The translations under genes were made by a program, and so were the position numbers. From contig NW_025408668.1 in the NCBI RefSeq assembly GCF_020360975.1, positions 4,898,001 through 4,962,000 of the forward strand: a DNA stretch of 64,000 nt, written 5' to 3'. Under the pieces are notes generated by a model. The model did not search any database. It had not been told where the DNA came from and was given only the letters and a program-made list of their open reading frames with translations. Shown here in pieces: positions 13,331 to 24,732 of the stretch. The stretch comes from Hirsutella rhossiliensis (taxonomy: Eukaryota > Ascomycota > Sordariomycetes > Hypocreales > Ophiocordycipitaceae). Position 1 is the first letter of the stretch. Every line of letters starts with the position of its first letter.

Positions 13331-13827
13331 AATAGTATAAGTAGCTCTTACCCTTTTTTATTAGTATAAAGTATAACCTTATAATTTACCCTTAGCTTAT
13401 ATAGGTTAAGCTTATTTACTTCTTAGGACTTAAATAGTAGTAAAAGGTTATAAAAGCGCTTTAGAATCTACTACTATAGTTTAAAAAGCAACTTTAGCTT
13501 TTTTTATATAAAGGGCCTTATTAATATTTACTAAGCTAACTATATAGACCGCTATATTATCCGCTACCTAGCCCTCTTCTTACTTTACTTATTATATAGT
13601 TCTTATAAAGATAAAGGTAAGGACTTCTTAGGCTAAGAATAATACTTATATACTTAGTTTTATACTTATAAAACTATTATTATAGCGGACTTGCTATTAT
13701 ATAGGCCTAAACTATAGTATCTTTTAATATAAAATTAAGTATAACTCTATATATAATAACTAAGGTTTCTTAAAGATTAAGGGAAACTCTAGCTAAGGGA
13801 TTATATAGGCTATAATAAGCTTATAAT

Positions 13828-14313
13828 TCTTATATAAAGAGATATAAGAAGTATATAAAAAATATATAAAGGCAAAAGTAAAAGTAAGGGGATAGATAGG
13901 TAGGGCTAAGCTATTTAATTCTTATAAGGGTAGTAATTAAAGTAAGGGAGTAATTATTATATTTCCTTAATTATCTTTCTTTCTTTTATTTAACGCCCTT
14001 CTTTATACTTATTTAGTATCTTAATTAATAAAGAAGATCCTACTTAAAGAAGCTATTAATATCCTTTTAACTACTAAGCTTTTTACTAGTTTCTCCCCTC
14101 CTTTTTAGCCGTTACTAGTATATCCGTTTTATCTCTCGCTACTTTTATAAGAAGCTATTACTACTTATACTTCCCTTTATACCCTTATCCTCCTTTCTAT
14201 ACCTCTTTTTAGCTCCTTCTTCCTTCTTTTATACTAAGTGTTTTTAGCTTTCTTAGTCCCTCTTACTAAGGGATATCTCTAAGAACTATAAAATTAAACT
14301 ATACTTCGCGATA
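13828..14313 (-). repeat. LTR of Copia-X (RIP-degraded)
   Basis: It aligns along its length with the 458-bp Copia-1 LTRs and ends cttcgcgata like them, followed by taccccctta, the polypurine side. Length is about 486 bp because of small insertions. It is the downstream LTR for the minus-strand element. Its partner is not in the window. Confidence 0.72.
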
Positions 14314-14508
14314 TACCCCCTTAGCTATAGCTTACTCTTATAGTAAGGGCATAGCTAATATAGCTTTAGGCTAGTAAGTATATAAAAGAGGTTCTTAGCT
14401 TTATACTTCTCCCTTTACTTAAGGAAAGTAAGGGCCCTCTTAGGTCCTAAGGCTCTTTTAGACCTACTTAAGAAATAAGAGCCTAAAGAGGGGAAAGTCC
14501 TATAGGAA

Positions 14509-15076
14509 TATAAGGAACGGTGTTCCTACTATAAATAAAGCAGCTATAATATACTCTCCCGATTATATAAGCTAATAAGTAGTATATTAATTATAGAGAA
14601 AATCTTATCCTATAGAGCTAGAATCGCTCGTTATTTTATATATTATTATATATTAAACGGGTTACGGGTTATCGTATAATCGGGAATCGAAGGAACAGAG
14701 CTAGCTTAGAATGCTAGCTAAGACCTCTTAAGAATACTAGCACGACCAACCTCCTCTAAACACGAATATTAGTTAAACTAAGACACTTCTAGATTCACTT
14801 AAGGTATCACGGAATTCCCTAGTCTTAGGGCTATACGGCAGCCTAAATCTAGTCCTAAAAGGTTCTTCCGTTTAGCTATAATTATCTATATAAGATAGTA
14901 TGTCTACTAGTAGATAGATAGAGAATTATTAACTTTAATACCTCTTCTATATACTAATATACTACTAATAAATTCCGTTGAAATTCCTACCTTATACTCC
15001 TTCTTCCCCTTTATTACGTAGTTATACGTAATTCCTTAATTTCCTAAAATTCCGCTTTTGCTTATATACCTTAAGA
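14509..15076. repeat. K1: about 568-bp LTR-like insertion in Copia-X
   Basis: It is a near-identical partner of 17137-17705 (K2), sitting at a different place. Copia-1 reads through the insertion point (near 57722). Flanks are AGGAA and AAGAA, a plausible 5-bp duplication with one G to A change. The interior keeps many CA/TG, for example around 14690-14870, unlike its surroundings, so it inserted after the main RIP phase. Start is tataagg. The 3' end is not a clean TA/CA, so borders may be off by a few bases. Most likely a solo LTR. Confidence 0.6.
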
Positions 15077-15578
15077 AAGAAAGAGGGCCTTTTTAAAAGG
15101 GAAAAACCTAATTAAATAGGGGGCCCTTAAAAGGGAAAACCTCTTCCTTCTTCTTTAGCTATAGATATTACCTTTTTATATAAGCTATTAGCTTCTCTTA
15201 TAAGCTTTTAAGGTCGGCCTTTAAGGATAGCTTCTCTTAAACGTCTTTTAGCTTAATTTACTATAGAAAGGATAGCTAGCTTCTACTTTAGTAAAGGCTT
15301 TATAAGACTATTAGCTTTTATCGATATTATTAGAACCTAATAAACTAAAATAAGTCCCCTTTAAACCTCTTAGTATAACTAATACTAGTAGATATCGATA
15401 TACTATAGCTAGGTTAATAGCTTACTATTTTCTTTTATAAGACTTTTTATAGTTTATATATTATTATATTCTATAGCTAACGGGGATAGAATTTATAGTT
15501 ATAAAGATATTAGTAGCTAGCTAAAGAAAATCGCTTCTTTTAATACTTTTAAAAGAGCTAGTAGCTTTACTTTTATAT

Positions 15579-15835
15579 TATAAGAGCGCTACTAAGAGGT
15601 ATAGGCTAATAAAGCACTTAGGTATATAGTACTAATATATTAGTAGGGTATTAATAAGGAATTATACCTACCCCGCTTATATATTATAGACTACTTACTA
15701 TTTTAATAAAAGAAAGGAAATCCCTCTTCTTATAAGCTTTAGTCTTATAATAAGGAGAATATAATATATATAACGTAGTACCTCTAGCTATCTCTACTAC
15801 CTAACTAATCGTACTATAATATATATTCCCTTATA
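15579..15835 (+). repeat. 5' LTR of Gypsy-I
   Basis: It is 257 bp, a direct repeat of 24470-24727, starting tataagagcg and ending attcccttata. Confidence 0.85.
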
Positions 15836-16079
15836 ATTTCTAAAGCTTCCCTTTTTAGTTACTTAGTAAAGATAGCTACTTAGAGAAAACTATATAACGC
15901 TCTTATAGCGCAATATAGTAGTTAACTAGTTAAGGCCTCTTTATTATATATATTAAGTATCTACTTAAGAGATAAATAATAGGAAGATATATCCTTAAAA
16001 TAGACCCTTACTATAGATAGTATTAAAACTATATTAAAGATATCGCTACCTATAAGTTTAAGATAACTATCTTATAAAG

Positions 16080-17131
16080 AAAAGCTTATAGCTTTATAAG
16101 GTTAGGTTAAGGAGCTAGAGGAGATAAAACGCTTAAAAGATCGCGTTATATAATTAAAGGAGGAAATTACTAAACGCGCTAGTACTATTACTATCTATTT
16201 AAAGAAGTATTAACGGTCCTACTCCCTTAAATCCGACGGTAGTTATATAGGTAAGGTTAAGATTAAAAATATCGCTTAATTATCTTAACCTACTAATATA
16301 TAGAAACGTCTAAACTAGACTTATAATATAAAGGACGCCTTTAAGGCAGCGCTTAAATGTTTTTATCGCGATAAAATAAAGATCCTTTATATAATAGATT
16401 ATATATATAGCGACTATAAAGTAAGATAGCGCTAATACCTTAAAGAATAAACGCTAATCGACTAAACTAAGTATAGTATAGATTAAGTATACTTTAAAGA
16501 ATAAATACTTATCTTAATTAAGGATACTATAAATAAGGAGATACTATTAGTAATATAATTAAAGGAGGCTCGCTAATAAGAAGGCTAGTCCCTCTTAGAG
16601 TTTTACTTATACTATAACTCCTTAGAAAGGCATTTTAAACGCTTATTAAAAAAAGCGCGTACTCTTATACTTTTTACTAAGCTAGAGCTATAACTTTAAA
16701 ACTAAATTAACCTGTACTTAATACCTATTTATACCTACTAATAGGAAGAGCTTATATAAGTCGCTTAACTATATTAAGATACTATTACTAATAAGAGGCG
16801 ATATACTAATACTATTTTTACTTTTAAAGGAACTAGGAATAGAAATAGTACTATACCTTAAGGTAGTATATATAAAGGAAGAAACTAAAGAGGCCGATAA
16901 GCTAGGCTAAATTATTAAGGAAATACTACTAATTTAATCGATAACTAGTAAGCTAGTAATATACCTACTAAGGGCTAAACTAAGGAACGTTATTAAGGAA
17001 GAAGATCTTTTACATAATTAAGGATTATATATTTCTAATATAATAAGCTAAGACACCTATTTATAAAATATACTAATTCTTTAAAGGTAGAAACCTTAGT
17101 AAAGACTCTTAAACTTAATACTATAAAATAG
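16080..17131 (+). pseudogene. gag remnant of Gypsy-I
   Basis: One plus-strand frame can be followed for about 350 codons with only RIP-type stops. It contains a Lys/Glu-rich coiled-coil-like N-terminal part (DRVI then LKEEITKRAST), a capsid-like segment with LLEFYLYYNSLERHFKRLL, and near 17028-17070 a zinc knuckle reading YFxYNKLRHLFIKY. That is the CX2CX4HX4C pattern with all three Cys turned to Tyr (TGY to TAY). Gag packages the RNA and forms the particle. K2 is inserted just after this region. Confidence 0.7.
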
Positions 17132-17136
17132 GGAAA

Positions 17137-17705
17137 TATAAGGAACGGTGTTCCTATTATAAATAAAGTAGCTATAACGTACTCTCTTAATTATATAAGC
17201 TAATAAGTAGTATATTAATTATAGATAAAATCCTATATTATAGAGTAAGAATCGCCTATTATTTTATATATTATTATACATTAAACGGGTTGCCGGTTAT
17301 TATATAATCGGGAATCGAAGAAATAGAGCTAGCTTAGAATACTAGCTAAGACCTCTTAAAAATACCGGTATAACTAACCTCCTTTAAATATAAATATTAG
17401 TAGAACTAAGATACCTCCTAAATATACTTAAGGTATTACTAAGTTCCTTAGTCTTAGGGCTATACGGCAGCCTAAATCTAGTCCTAAAAGGTTCTTTCGT
17501 TTAGCTATAATTATTTATATAAGATAGTATGTCCGCTAGTAGATAGAGTAAGGATTATTAACTTTAATACCTCTTCTATATACTAATATATTACTAATAA
17601 ATTCTATTAAAAATCCTACCTTATACTCCTTCTTCCCCTTTATTACGTAGTCTTATATAATTCCTTAATTCTCTAAAATTCCGCTTTTACTTATATACCT
17701 TAAGA
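17137..17705. repeat. K2: 569-bp LTR-like insertion in Gypsy-I
   Basis: It is the partner of K1, nearly collinear. Flanks are an exact GGAAA duplication at 17132-17136 and 17706-17710. It lies between gag and pol of Gypsy-I. Less CA/TG survives than in K1 but more than in the host element. Confidence 0.65.
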
Positions 17706-18329
17706 GGAAAAGGTAAGATATTTAAGTAAATACCTCTCTCTTAGTAAACTTAATATCTATAAGATAGTTACTTAAAACTCCTATAATAATATTAAGGCGA
17801 AACCCTACTAAAGTCCCTATATACTTAGATACTTATAGTACTATTAACCTTATAAATATATACTTTACTTAATAGTAAGGATTACTATAAGTAGCGCTAT
17901 TATACCCTAAGTTATTAAGGCTTAATAATAATAAGGTAAGGGAGTATAAAGTATAGTTAGTACCGTTTTAAATAATAAATATAAGAAGTACTAAAAAGAT
18001 AATTACTTATTTTTATATTAATACTAATAAGTTAACGCTAAACGATTAAGTATTAATCCTTTTATTAGTTACTACCTTAGAAGATAAACGTATTTATATT
18101 ATCTTATAGAAATAATAGTAGTAGTTTAAGTATTAACTAAGTAGCGAAACCTTATAAAACCCTTATAGATTCCTTTAAAAATATAAGAATAAAGTAAGGG
18201 TATATATAATAGCGCTTAATCCTAAGCTAATCCTACTATTAAATAAAGATAAAGATAAAGGGATTCTATAAAAAAAATAAGCTAAAATCCTACTAACTCT
18301 TAACTAGTTTAAAGATACTTTCTTAGCTA

Positions 18330-18940
18330 ATAAATCTAACTTACTATTAGTTAAAAAAGGAATAGATTACTTAATTAATTTAATCCTTAATATAGAACCC
18401 CTTTATAGACCGATTTACCCTTTATTATAAAAAGAACTTTAAGTATTACGCGATTAAATTTAAAATATAATAAAAAGGAAAATAATCTAAGAGTTAAAGA
18501 GCTTAGCTAGGGCGCTTATCCTTTTTATTCTAAAAAGGGATAGTACCTTATAGCTATATATAAACTACTAAGGACTTAACTAAGTTACGTAAAAAAATTA
18601 ATACCCTATACCCCTTATTTTAGAGATTATTAACTGCTATTAAGGAGCTAAGTATTTTTCTAAGATTAATATATAGAATATATATTAATATATTCGAATT
18701 TAAGAAGGGGATAAATAAAAGACCGCTTTCTAAACGTATTATAAATATTTTAAATACCTAGTAATACCCTTTAAACTTACTAACGTACTAGCTATATTTT
18801 AAAGCTATATCTATTAAGCGCTTAAAGGGCTTATAAATATAATCTATATAGTTTACCTTAATAATATCCTTATATACTTTAAAATAAGAGAAGAATATAC
18901 TAAATACTTAGGATAAGAAATAAAAAGGCTAAGGGCTATA
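18330..18940 (+). pseudogene. Reverse transcriptase remnant of Gypsy-I
   Basis: RT motifs are in order on the plus strand: PLYRPIYPL, LILFILKRDSTL, a segment reading YFSKINI, VIPFKLTNVLA, and IVYLNNILIYF, where the family has VYLDDILIYS. Both catalytic Asp after Leu are Asn. Stops are TAG/TAA at Gln/Trp positions. RNase H follows at about 19240-19560. Copies DNA from the element RNA in its functional form; dead here. Confidence 0.8.
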
Positions 18941-19779
18941 AAGCTTTATATAAATCTATTAAAGTATATCTTTTAATAATAGTTAGTTAAGTTCCTTAGG
19001 TTTATTTTATCGGTTAATAAAGTATTAATAAACCTTTAATAAGTAAAGGTAATAGCTTAATAGCTTAAACCTATAACCTACTATAATATTTAGGTTTTCC
19101 TTAGGTTCTATAATTTTTACTAACGATTTATATATAGGTACTTTAAAGTTATAGCGCCCTTAACTATATTACTAAAAGGGAGTAAAAATAAAAAGAAGCT
19201 AGGGAGTATAGAGCTAAACCTTATTAAATAGGCAGCGTTTTAAGCTCTTAAGGATGCTTTTTAAGGAGCCTTACTCCTTTAATATTATAATTTAAATAAA
19301 CGTATTTATATCGAAATAGATTTATTATAATTTATAATAATAGGAATTATCTCTTAACCTAATAATAAAAGGCGTTACTATTTAATTATATTTTAGTTAA
19401 GGAAGTTTACTAGAGCTAAACTTAATTATAGTATTCTAGACTAAGAACTATTTACTATTATTAAGTTATTTAAATACTAGTAATATTACGTTAAAAGGGT
19501 AGTATATAAAGTAAAGGTATTATTAAACTACTATAACCTCTAAACGTTTATATACTAGACCTCCTTAAATAAGAAGTAAGTAAGATAGTATATATATTTA
19601 GTACTATTTAACTTTATAATTAAGTATTATATATATAAATTAAACCTAGTAAACGCGCTATTAAAAATACTTAGATATAAAGGTAAGAAGCCCTTATTTA
19701 TAGAACTATTACTAAAGCTATAAGCGAAGCTAGCTACTAATAATACTATATTTATATAGAGAAATAATAAAGCGTTTTT

Positions 19780-20110
19780 ATAAGTAAAGAGATATAGTAC
19801 CTAAAGTAAGAGTAAGAGTTACTAGGCTATAAGAGCTATAAAAAAGGCTTAAAGAATACTAAGGAAAGGCTATTAAATCGTAAGTAAAATACTAAAATTA
19901 AAAGTACTAACCGCTTATACTAAAAGTAAGAGACCTTTTAGTACTATTAATAAAGAACCTATACTTTAAGGATAAAAAAGAAAACTCTTACCTAAGTATA
20001 TTAGACCGTTTTAAGTCTTATAAGCTATTAAAAAATAAGTATATCCTTTTATACTTCTTAAGATATACTTATACCTTTATAACGTTTTCTATATTAGTCT
20101 CTTATAGTTA
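19780..20110 (+). pseudogene. Integrase C-terminal (GPY/F-like) remnant of Gypsy-I
   Basis: The frame reads FxVLxAIKKxVYPFILLK then YLYNVFYISLL, matching the conserved GPFxVLxxI...RIHxVFHVSLL end of Ty3/Gypsy integrases. Only about 450 bp separate the RNase H end from this segment, too little for the zinc-binding and DDE core domains, and no such core could be read. Probably an internal deletion. Confidence 0.55.
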
Positions 20111-20279
20111 TAAAAAGAGTAAAAAGGCACTTATAAAGATAGTAAAACCCTATTAATATTAAACTTAAAGGATAATAAAGGTAGATAGAAAGTCTAAGAG
20201 ATTAAAGACTAAAAGAAATCTAAGAGTAATACCTTTTTCCTTATTAAATAAAAAGGATAGCTAGTAAAGTATAACTAAT

Positions 20280-20456
20280 TATAAGGGCTTTTACCCTATA
20301 TAGGCCTAGACTAAGGTCTAGGCTAAGTCTATATATAAGCGGCCTCTATGCCTATATAGGCTAGGCCTATACTTCTCTTCCTTTTCCCTTTTATAGATTA
20401 TTAACCTTCTTTTAATAGACCGTACCTAAGCCTACGCCTCTACCTACTCCGTAATA
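20280..20456. repeat. Left LTR of J1
   Basis: It is 177 bp, a direct repeat of 21976-22152. It holds short inverted blocks around tataggcctagact and tataggctaggcctata. Confidence 0.85.
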
Positions 20457-21975
20457 GTATAATCTACCCTTTATTTTACCCTCTTTATATCCCTATATAT
20501 AGAATAGCTATTTTTAGCTGCCTTTAAAGCCGACGTTTAATTACCTAGTCTAGTTAAACCGCCTACGCCGGTATATATATACGCGAAATATCTATACTCT
20601 TATAGTCGTAAAATTAAAGCGAACGTAATACTTAGTTTACCTAAGTAATTAAGAGCCTCTTATAATAATAGGGCTCTATATAACTAAGAGCGGTACTACT
20701 ATACCTTAGTAAGTTCGATAGCTCCTCTATAAAGCTTAAGCTATAGCTACTTTATATAAAAGCGAAGCTCCGTACCGATAGCGCCGTAATAAGGGATATC
20801 CGCGCTTAATTCGACTATCTTTACGCGAGCCTATCCCTACGCCTATAAAGGTATCTCTTACCGTTTATGCGTATTAGTATAAATAAACTAGCTAACCTCT
20901 TCGCGAAGCTCCGTATTAATTATAGCGAACCTAACGTAGCTAAGTCGGTAGGCTAAGAGCTTATAACGCTCCGTTAAAAGCAAAGTAAAGCTATTCTAGC
21001 TTACCTTATATAGTTCGAAGAGGTACTTTATTAAGTAAACGTATATAGCTAGCCTAACGCGGTAAAGTATAATTACCTCGTTATAAGCTTAAATTTAGAT
21101 TAGCGTACCTATCTAAGTAAAATATCTATATTACTAGATACGTATACCGATCTCGTCTACCTTCTTTACGAGCTTAGTAGTAATAAGTTTCTTTTTTTAT
21201 CTTCTTTTATAGTATAAGAAGAGGATAACGCTAGTAATACTATAGATATCTCTATCTCTACCTTAAGGACTAAGGATAGAAAGAGGTAGTAATAAGAGGG
21301 TCGCTATATAGGCTATAGTAGTAAATCCTACTAGTTTTTAAAGTGCCCGCGCTAAGAGGCGTAGGTAAATATACTCTAAGTAGTAGAGGGGTATATACGC
21401 TAGGATAGAAAGGAGGTTAGGTTTAATAATAGTAACTTTAGCGACGAGTAATCTTAGTAACGCCTTTATAGGCTTTATTAGCGTCCCCTCGTATATAGTA
21501 GTAGCTACTATATAAACGGGACGTATGCCTATAGCGACTAAAAGGGCGGCTAAGATATAAGAAGGCCGCTAATATAATATAACTATAGCGAAAGGGAGTG
21601 CCTATATAGCCCCGTATAGGAGGGAGCAAAGCTTTATATACTAAAGTACCGTCCTTTATATTATAGTACTAGGAGCTACTACCGTACGCTGATATAAAGG
21701 GGGCGGGATACTATAAGCTTACTAAAGCTAGCTACGCGCCGTTCTACGTGCCTTTACTCCTTAGCTAGAAGTACTAAAGCCCGACTCCTAAGGCGCGGCC
21801 CTTACTAATAATATAGTCTATCTAAGAAGCTCGCTTAGGAGGGTATTATATATTATTTGCTAACGTTTTTTCCGCGACTAGGCGTGCGTAGTCTATGCGA
21901 GGGTTCTATCCCCTTAGGCGCGGTATTAGGTATTATTTAGAGGCGCGCCTCTTTAAAAGCTAGGTAGGGGTATAA

Positions 21976-22152
21976 TATAAGGGCTTTTGCCCTATATAGG
22001 CCTAGACTAGGGTCTAGGCTAAGTCCATATATAAGCGGCCTCCGCGCCTATATAGGCTAGGCCTATACTTTTCTTCCTTTTCCCCTTTATAGATTATTAA
22101 CCTTCTTTTAACGGACCGTACCTAAGCCTATACCTTTACTTACTCCGTAATA
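21976..22152. repeat. Right LTR of J1
   Basis: It is 177 bp, a direct repeat of 20280-20456, followed by the CTAAT duplication. Confidence 0.85.
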
Positions 22153-22499
22153 CTAATAAGTCGATACTAAAGATATAGTAAATAGCTAAGACCTTATTAA
22201 AGAATATACTACTTACTTAATAAGGAAAAAGAAGTATAAGACTAAGTAAGGTAGGGAAACCTATTAATATAAAGAGATACTACTAAATTAATAATAAATC
22301 CCTATTAAATCGCTACCGACTTATTAATATATTAGTATACCTAAATATCTTATAACTATATATAAAATAGTAAAATAAGAAAATAAAGGAAAACTATTTA
22401 TACTACCTATTAAATATTATTAAGGAAAATAAAACTAAACTATAACTTTATTAAGACCTTAATAATAAAGAAAAGAAGGATAGTTATAACTAAATAAAA

Positions 22500-24165
22500 G
22501 AAAGATAAGACCTATTTATTACTTCCGACTACCCTTCTTTTTTACTAGCGTAGTAGGAACTAACTAAGCCGCCCCCTCTACTATACTAAATACCTCTAGA
22601 AATACTAAAACCACCCTATCCTTTACTCCTTCCTTATCTTTTATATTAAGACCTATCCTTATTAATATAGTACTTACCTTAGCCTTAGTAAATAGTAAGG
22701 CGTATTACTATAAAGTATAGCTTATATCGCCGTTAATAAGGTAGAGTTTTAACTAAGATTCCTAAGCTTAGTACTCTAAGCTTATATAAGCGATATTAAA
22801 TAAGGGCGTAGGGTTAAAGTAAATAATAAGCTTATAGCGCTTATTAATTAGCGTATAGTAGTTAGTATACTTAACCTAATATATTATTAAGCGGTCGCTA
22901 ATAAAAAGGTTAGATAAAACTTATAATAGTAGACTTTTATATACCTATAGTCTTAAAGGACTTGTAATAAGCTATCTTAGTAGCGTTAAAAGCCTTAGCT
23001 AAATACTATACTATAATAGTAAGATAGCGCCGATTAGCCTCCTTAAAAATAAGTATACTTATATTTAAGCTATTATCCTTAATATCCTTATTACTAGTCT
23101 TTAGCTTATTAAGCTTATATAAGTACTTAATAATAATAATTATATTAGCTTATTTACTAGATATAAGAGTAGCGGCTTTAAGTAAGATTAGCTTATTAAT
23201 TATAATATTTAAAGTTAAAGGGAAACCTACTTAGTTATAAGTCGCGGTATATTTATAGTACTACTTATAGCGTGTTAAGGAAATCCTTAAGAAAATATAG
23301 CTAATTAAGAGCACCTTAATAAGCTTAGGCTTAGTTATACTATACTCTTTAATAACCGTCCTAAAATAATATATATACTAAAGCTTATAAGGGATAACCC
23401 TTTAGGCCTTAACTAAGTAAGCTTTAGCCTTAGATTAAGTATACTTCTTTATAAGAGCGCGACTACCTTATACCGCTACTTAGGTACCTTTATTTCTAGC
23501 GCTACTATTCTTAGGTTTATTAGTAAAAAGAGTTAGATCGCGGCTATCTCTATTATTACTATTATTATTATCTTAGCCCTTATTTAGCTAAGTATTAAGA
23601 TAGTCTTAGCCCTTATTTAGCTAGGCCTTATTATTAATATTAGCCTACTTATTTTAAGGAGCGGCTTAAGTAATAATCTCTTATTAGCTAGAGCCGCCCT
23701 ATTAAGATAAAGTAGCTAGGTTATCGGTACTTACTTAAGAGCGCTTAAGCACGACCTCCTTATTAGTATTAATATCGCTAATAAGGGTAATAAACTTATA
23801 TGTTTCTTAGCCTATAAAGGTAGGCTTATTAATAGTTAGAGTTAAAGTATTTAGTAGGGTAATAAAGGTATAACCCTTACTAATATTAAGTCCTAAACTA
23901 AAAGTCTTCTAAGACTAAGATTCCCTTATACCTTTCTTAGCTTTCTTTATTAAAAGGGAACTAGCGTCGTTATAAGATTTCTAGGCCGATCGCTTATACT
24001 TTAAGAGCGAACCTACCGCTACCTACTCTTATATATAGTATAGGAAATTAGCGTTATAGGTCTTTATTTTCTTTAGCGTAAAAGGTATTATTAATAATAA
24101 ATCGTTAATAAAAAGTAATATAAAAAGGTATAAGGGATTAATAAATAAAAGCGTAAAACTCTATA
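22500..24165 (-). pseudogene. Antisense ORF of Gypsy-I between pol and 3' LTR, unknown product
   Basis: On the strand opposite to gag-pol, one frame runs from about 24165 to 22890 and continues in a second frame to about 22500, giving some 550 codons with only TAG/TAA interruptions at likely Gln/Trp sites. Legible stretches are PFTLKKIKTYNANFLYYI, SLLIKKAKKGIRES, a Gln/Asn-rich middle (QLNKGQDNNNNSN) and KDKEGVKDRVVLVFLEVFS. I recognise no domain; the N-terminal half could be gag- or DNA-binding-like. The frame change near 22890 may be a frameshift or an intron. Its position is the same as that of the antisense gene in Gypsy-G. Confidence 0.5.
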
Positions 24166-24452
24166 GTAATTATAAGCGGAAGAGTTAAAAAAGAAAAGAA
24201 AATAAAAGAAGTAAGAGATATATATATACGCTTTTTATATTATAGTTACGTAGCTAATATATAAGCGATATTATAATAGTTACTTAAATATAACCGCTAG
24301 TATAATAACTATTAACGTTATAAAGTATAGACTAATATATACTTATATAGGCGTATATATATAATATATAACCGAAACTACCTCTCTTTTTAACTAAATA
24401 TATATAGTATAATAAAAGTAATATATATTAAAGATATAGCTAAAATATTTAT

Positions 24453-24469
24453 ATAAAAAAGGAGATAAT
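24453..24469 (+). promoter_or_regulatory. Polypurine tract of Gypsy-I
   Basis: The tract ataaaaaaggagataat lies directly before the right LTR. It would prime plus-strand DNA synthesis and confirms the plus orientation of the element. Confidence 0.65.
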
Positions 24470-24727
24470 TATAAGAGCGCTACTAAGAGGTATAAGCTAA
24501 TAAGGTACTTAGGTATATAGTATTAATATATTAGTAAGGTATTAATAGGGAATTATACTTACTTTACTTATATATTATAAACTACTTATTATTTTAATAA
24601 AAGAAGGGAAATCCTTCTTTCTTATAAGCTTTAGTCTTATAATAAGGAGAATATAATATATATAGCGTAGTACCTCTAGCTATTTCTACTACTTAACTAA
24701 TTATACCGTAATATATATTCCATTATA
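24470..24727 (+). repeat. 3' LTR of Gypsy-I
   Basis: It is 258 bp, a direct repeat of 15579-15835, followed by TATAC. Confidence 0.85.
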
Positions 24728-24732
24728 TATAC

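Larger units (their letters stand above)
10566..13827 (-). mobile_element. Gypsy-L: old Ty3/Gypsy remnant (RT to integrase), RIP-saturated
   Basis: On the minus strand the region reads RT then integrase. Near 13050-13230 it reads as an RT N-terminal block (YNYRALNIVIK, then FIKLDIK, compare FCxDYRALNxITK and FTKLDV). Near 12850-12890 the catalytic box reads YINNIFIY, a RIP form of YxDDIxIY. Near 10750-11260 an integrase core end reads NKGLKRVNQEVQVYL then LFITQLTLNS. The RT resembles the clade of the young chromovirus at 51615-57031, so L may be an old relative. The left part continues at 2244-2712 on the other side of copy A. No LTR was identified. The right edge abuts the Copia-X LTR. Confidence 0.7.
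13828..15578 (-). mobile_element. Copia-X piece 1: 3' LTR and RNase H end of an old Ty1/Copia element
   Basis: It aligns with Copia-1 57079-58230: LTR (13828-14313), then the RNase H end. K1 (14509-15076) interrupts it. It stops at 15578, where Gypsy-I is inserted with duplication TATAT/TATAC; the continuation resumes at 24733. The further pieces at 24733-25783, 26486-26589, 28425-28729 and 46436-48015 are collinear with Copia-1 up to about 61285, showing that all are one copy split by later insertions. Confidence 0.82.
20280..22152. mobile_element. J1: small LTR element, 1873 bp, in Gypsy-I
   Basis: It has 177-bp terminal direct repeats (20280-20456 and 21976-22152), starting tataagggc and ending gtaata, RIP forms of TG...CA. 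The target duplication is exact: CTAAT at 20275-20279 and 22153-22157. The interior is 1519 bp and has no RT, integrase or other recognisable pol motif, so it is non-autonomous. A minus-strand stretch (about 20460-21180) can be read with only RIP-type stops and a balanced acidic/basic composition, suggesting a gag-like protein, but a plus-strand frame is also fairly open; orientation is unresolved. The second copy is J2, a fragment J3. Confidence 0.85.
15579..24727 (+). mobile_element. Gypsy-I: Ty3/Gypsy element with nested K2 and J1, RIP-saturated
   Basis: LTRs of 257/258 bp lie at 15579-15835 and 24470-24727, beginning TATAAGAGCG and ending TTATA. The flanking duplication is TATAT (15574-15578) / TATAC (24728-24732). 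Removing K2 and J1 with their duplications leaves about 6.7 kb. Plus-strand gag (about 16080-17131), RT (18330-18940), RNase H and an integrase C-terminus (19780-20110) are legible. A purine-rich tract precedes the right LTR. An antisense ORF fills 22500-24165. The integrase catalytic core seems missing. Confidence 0.85.

Noticed and set aside
14509..17705. K1 and K2 as the two LTRs of one element
   Set aside because: The sequence between them is Copia-X plus the start of Gypsy-I, and each K copy has its own flanking duplication; they are independent insertions.
21438..21629. 63-codon minus-strand ORF in J1
   Set aside because: Short and Tyr/Ser/Arg-rich as RIPed DNA typically gives; not supported as a separate gene, although the minus strand of J may once have coded.
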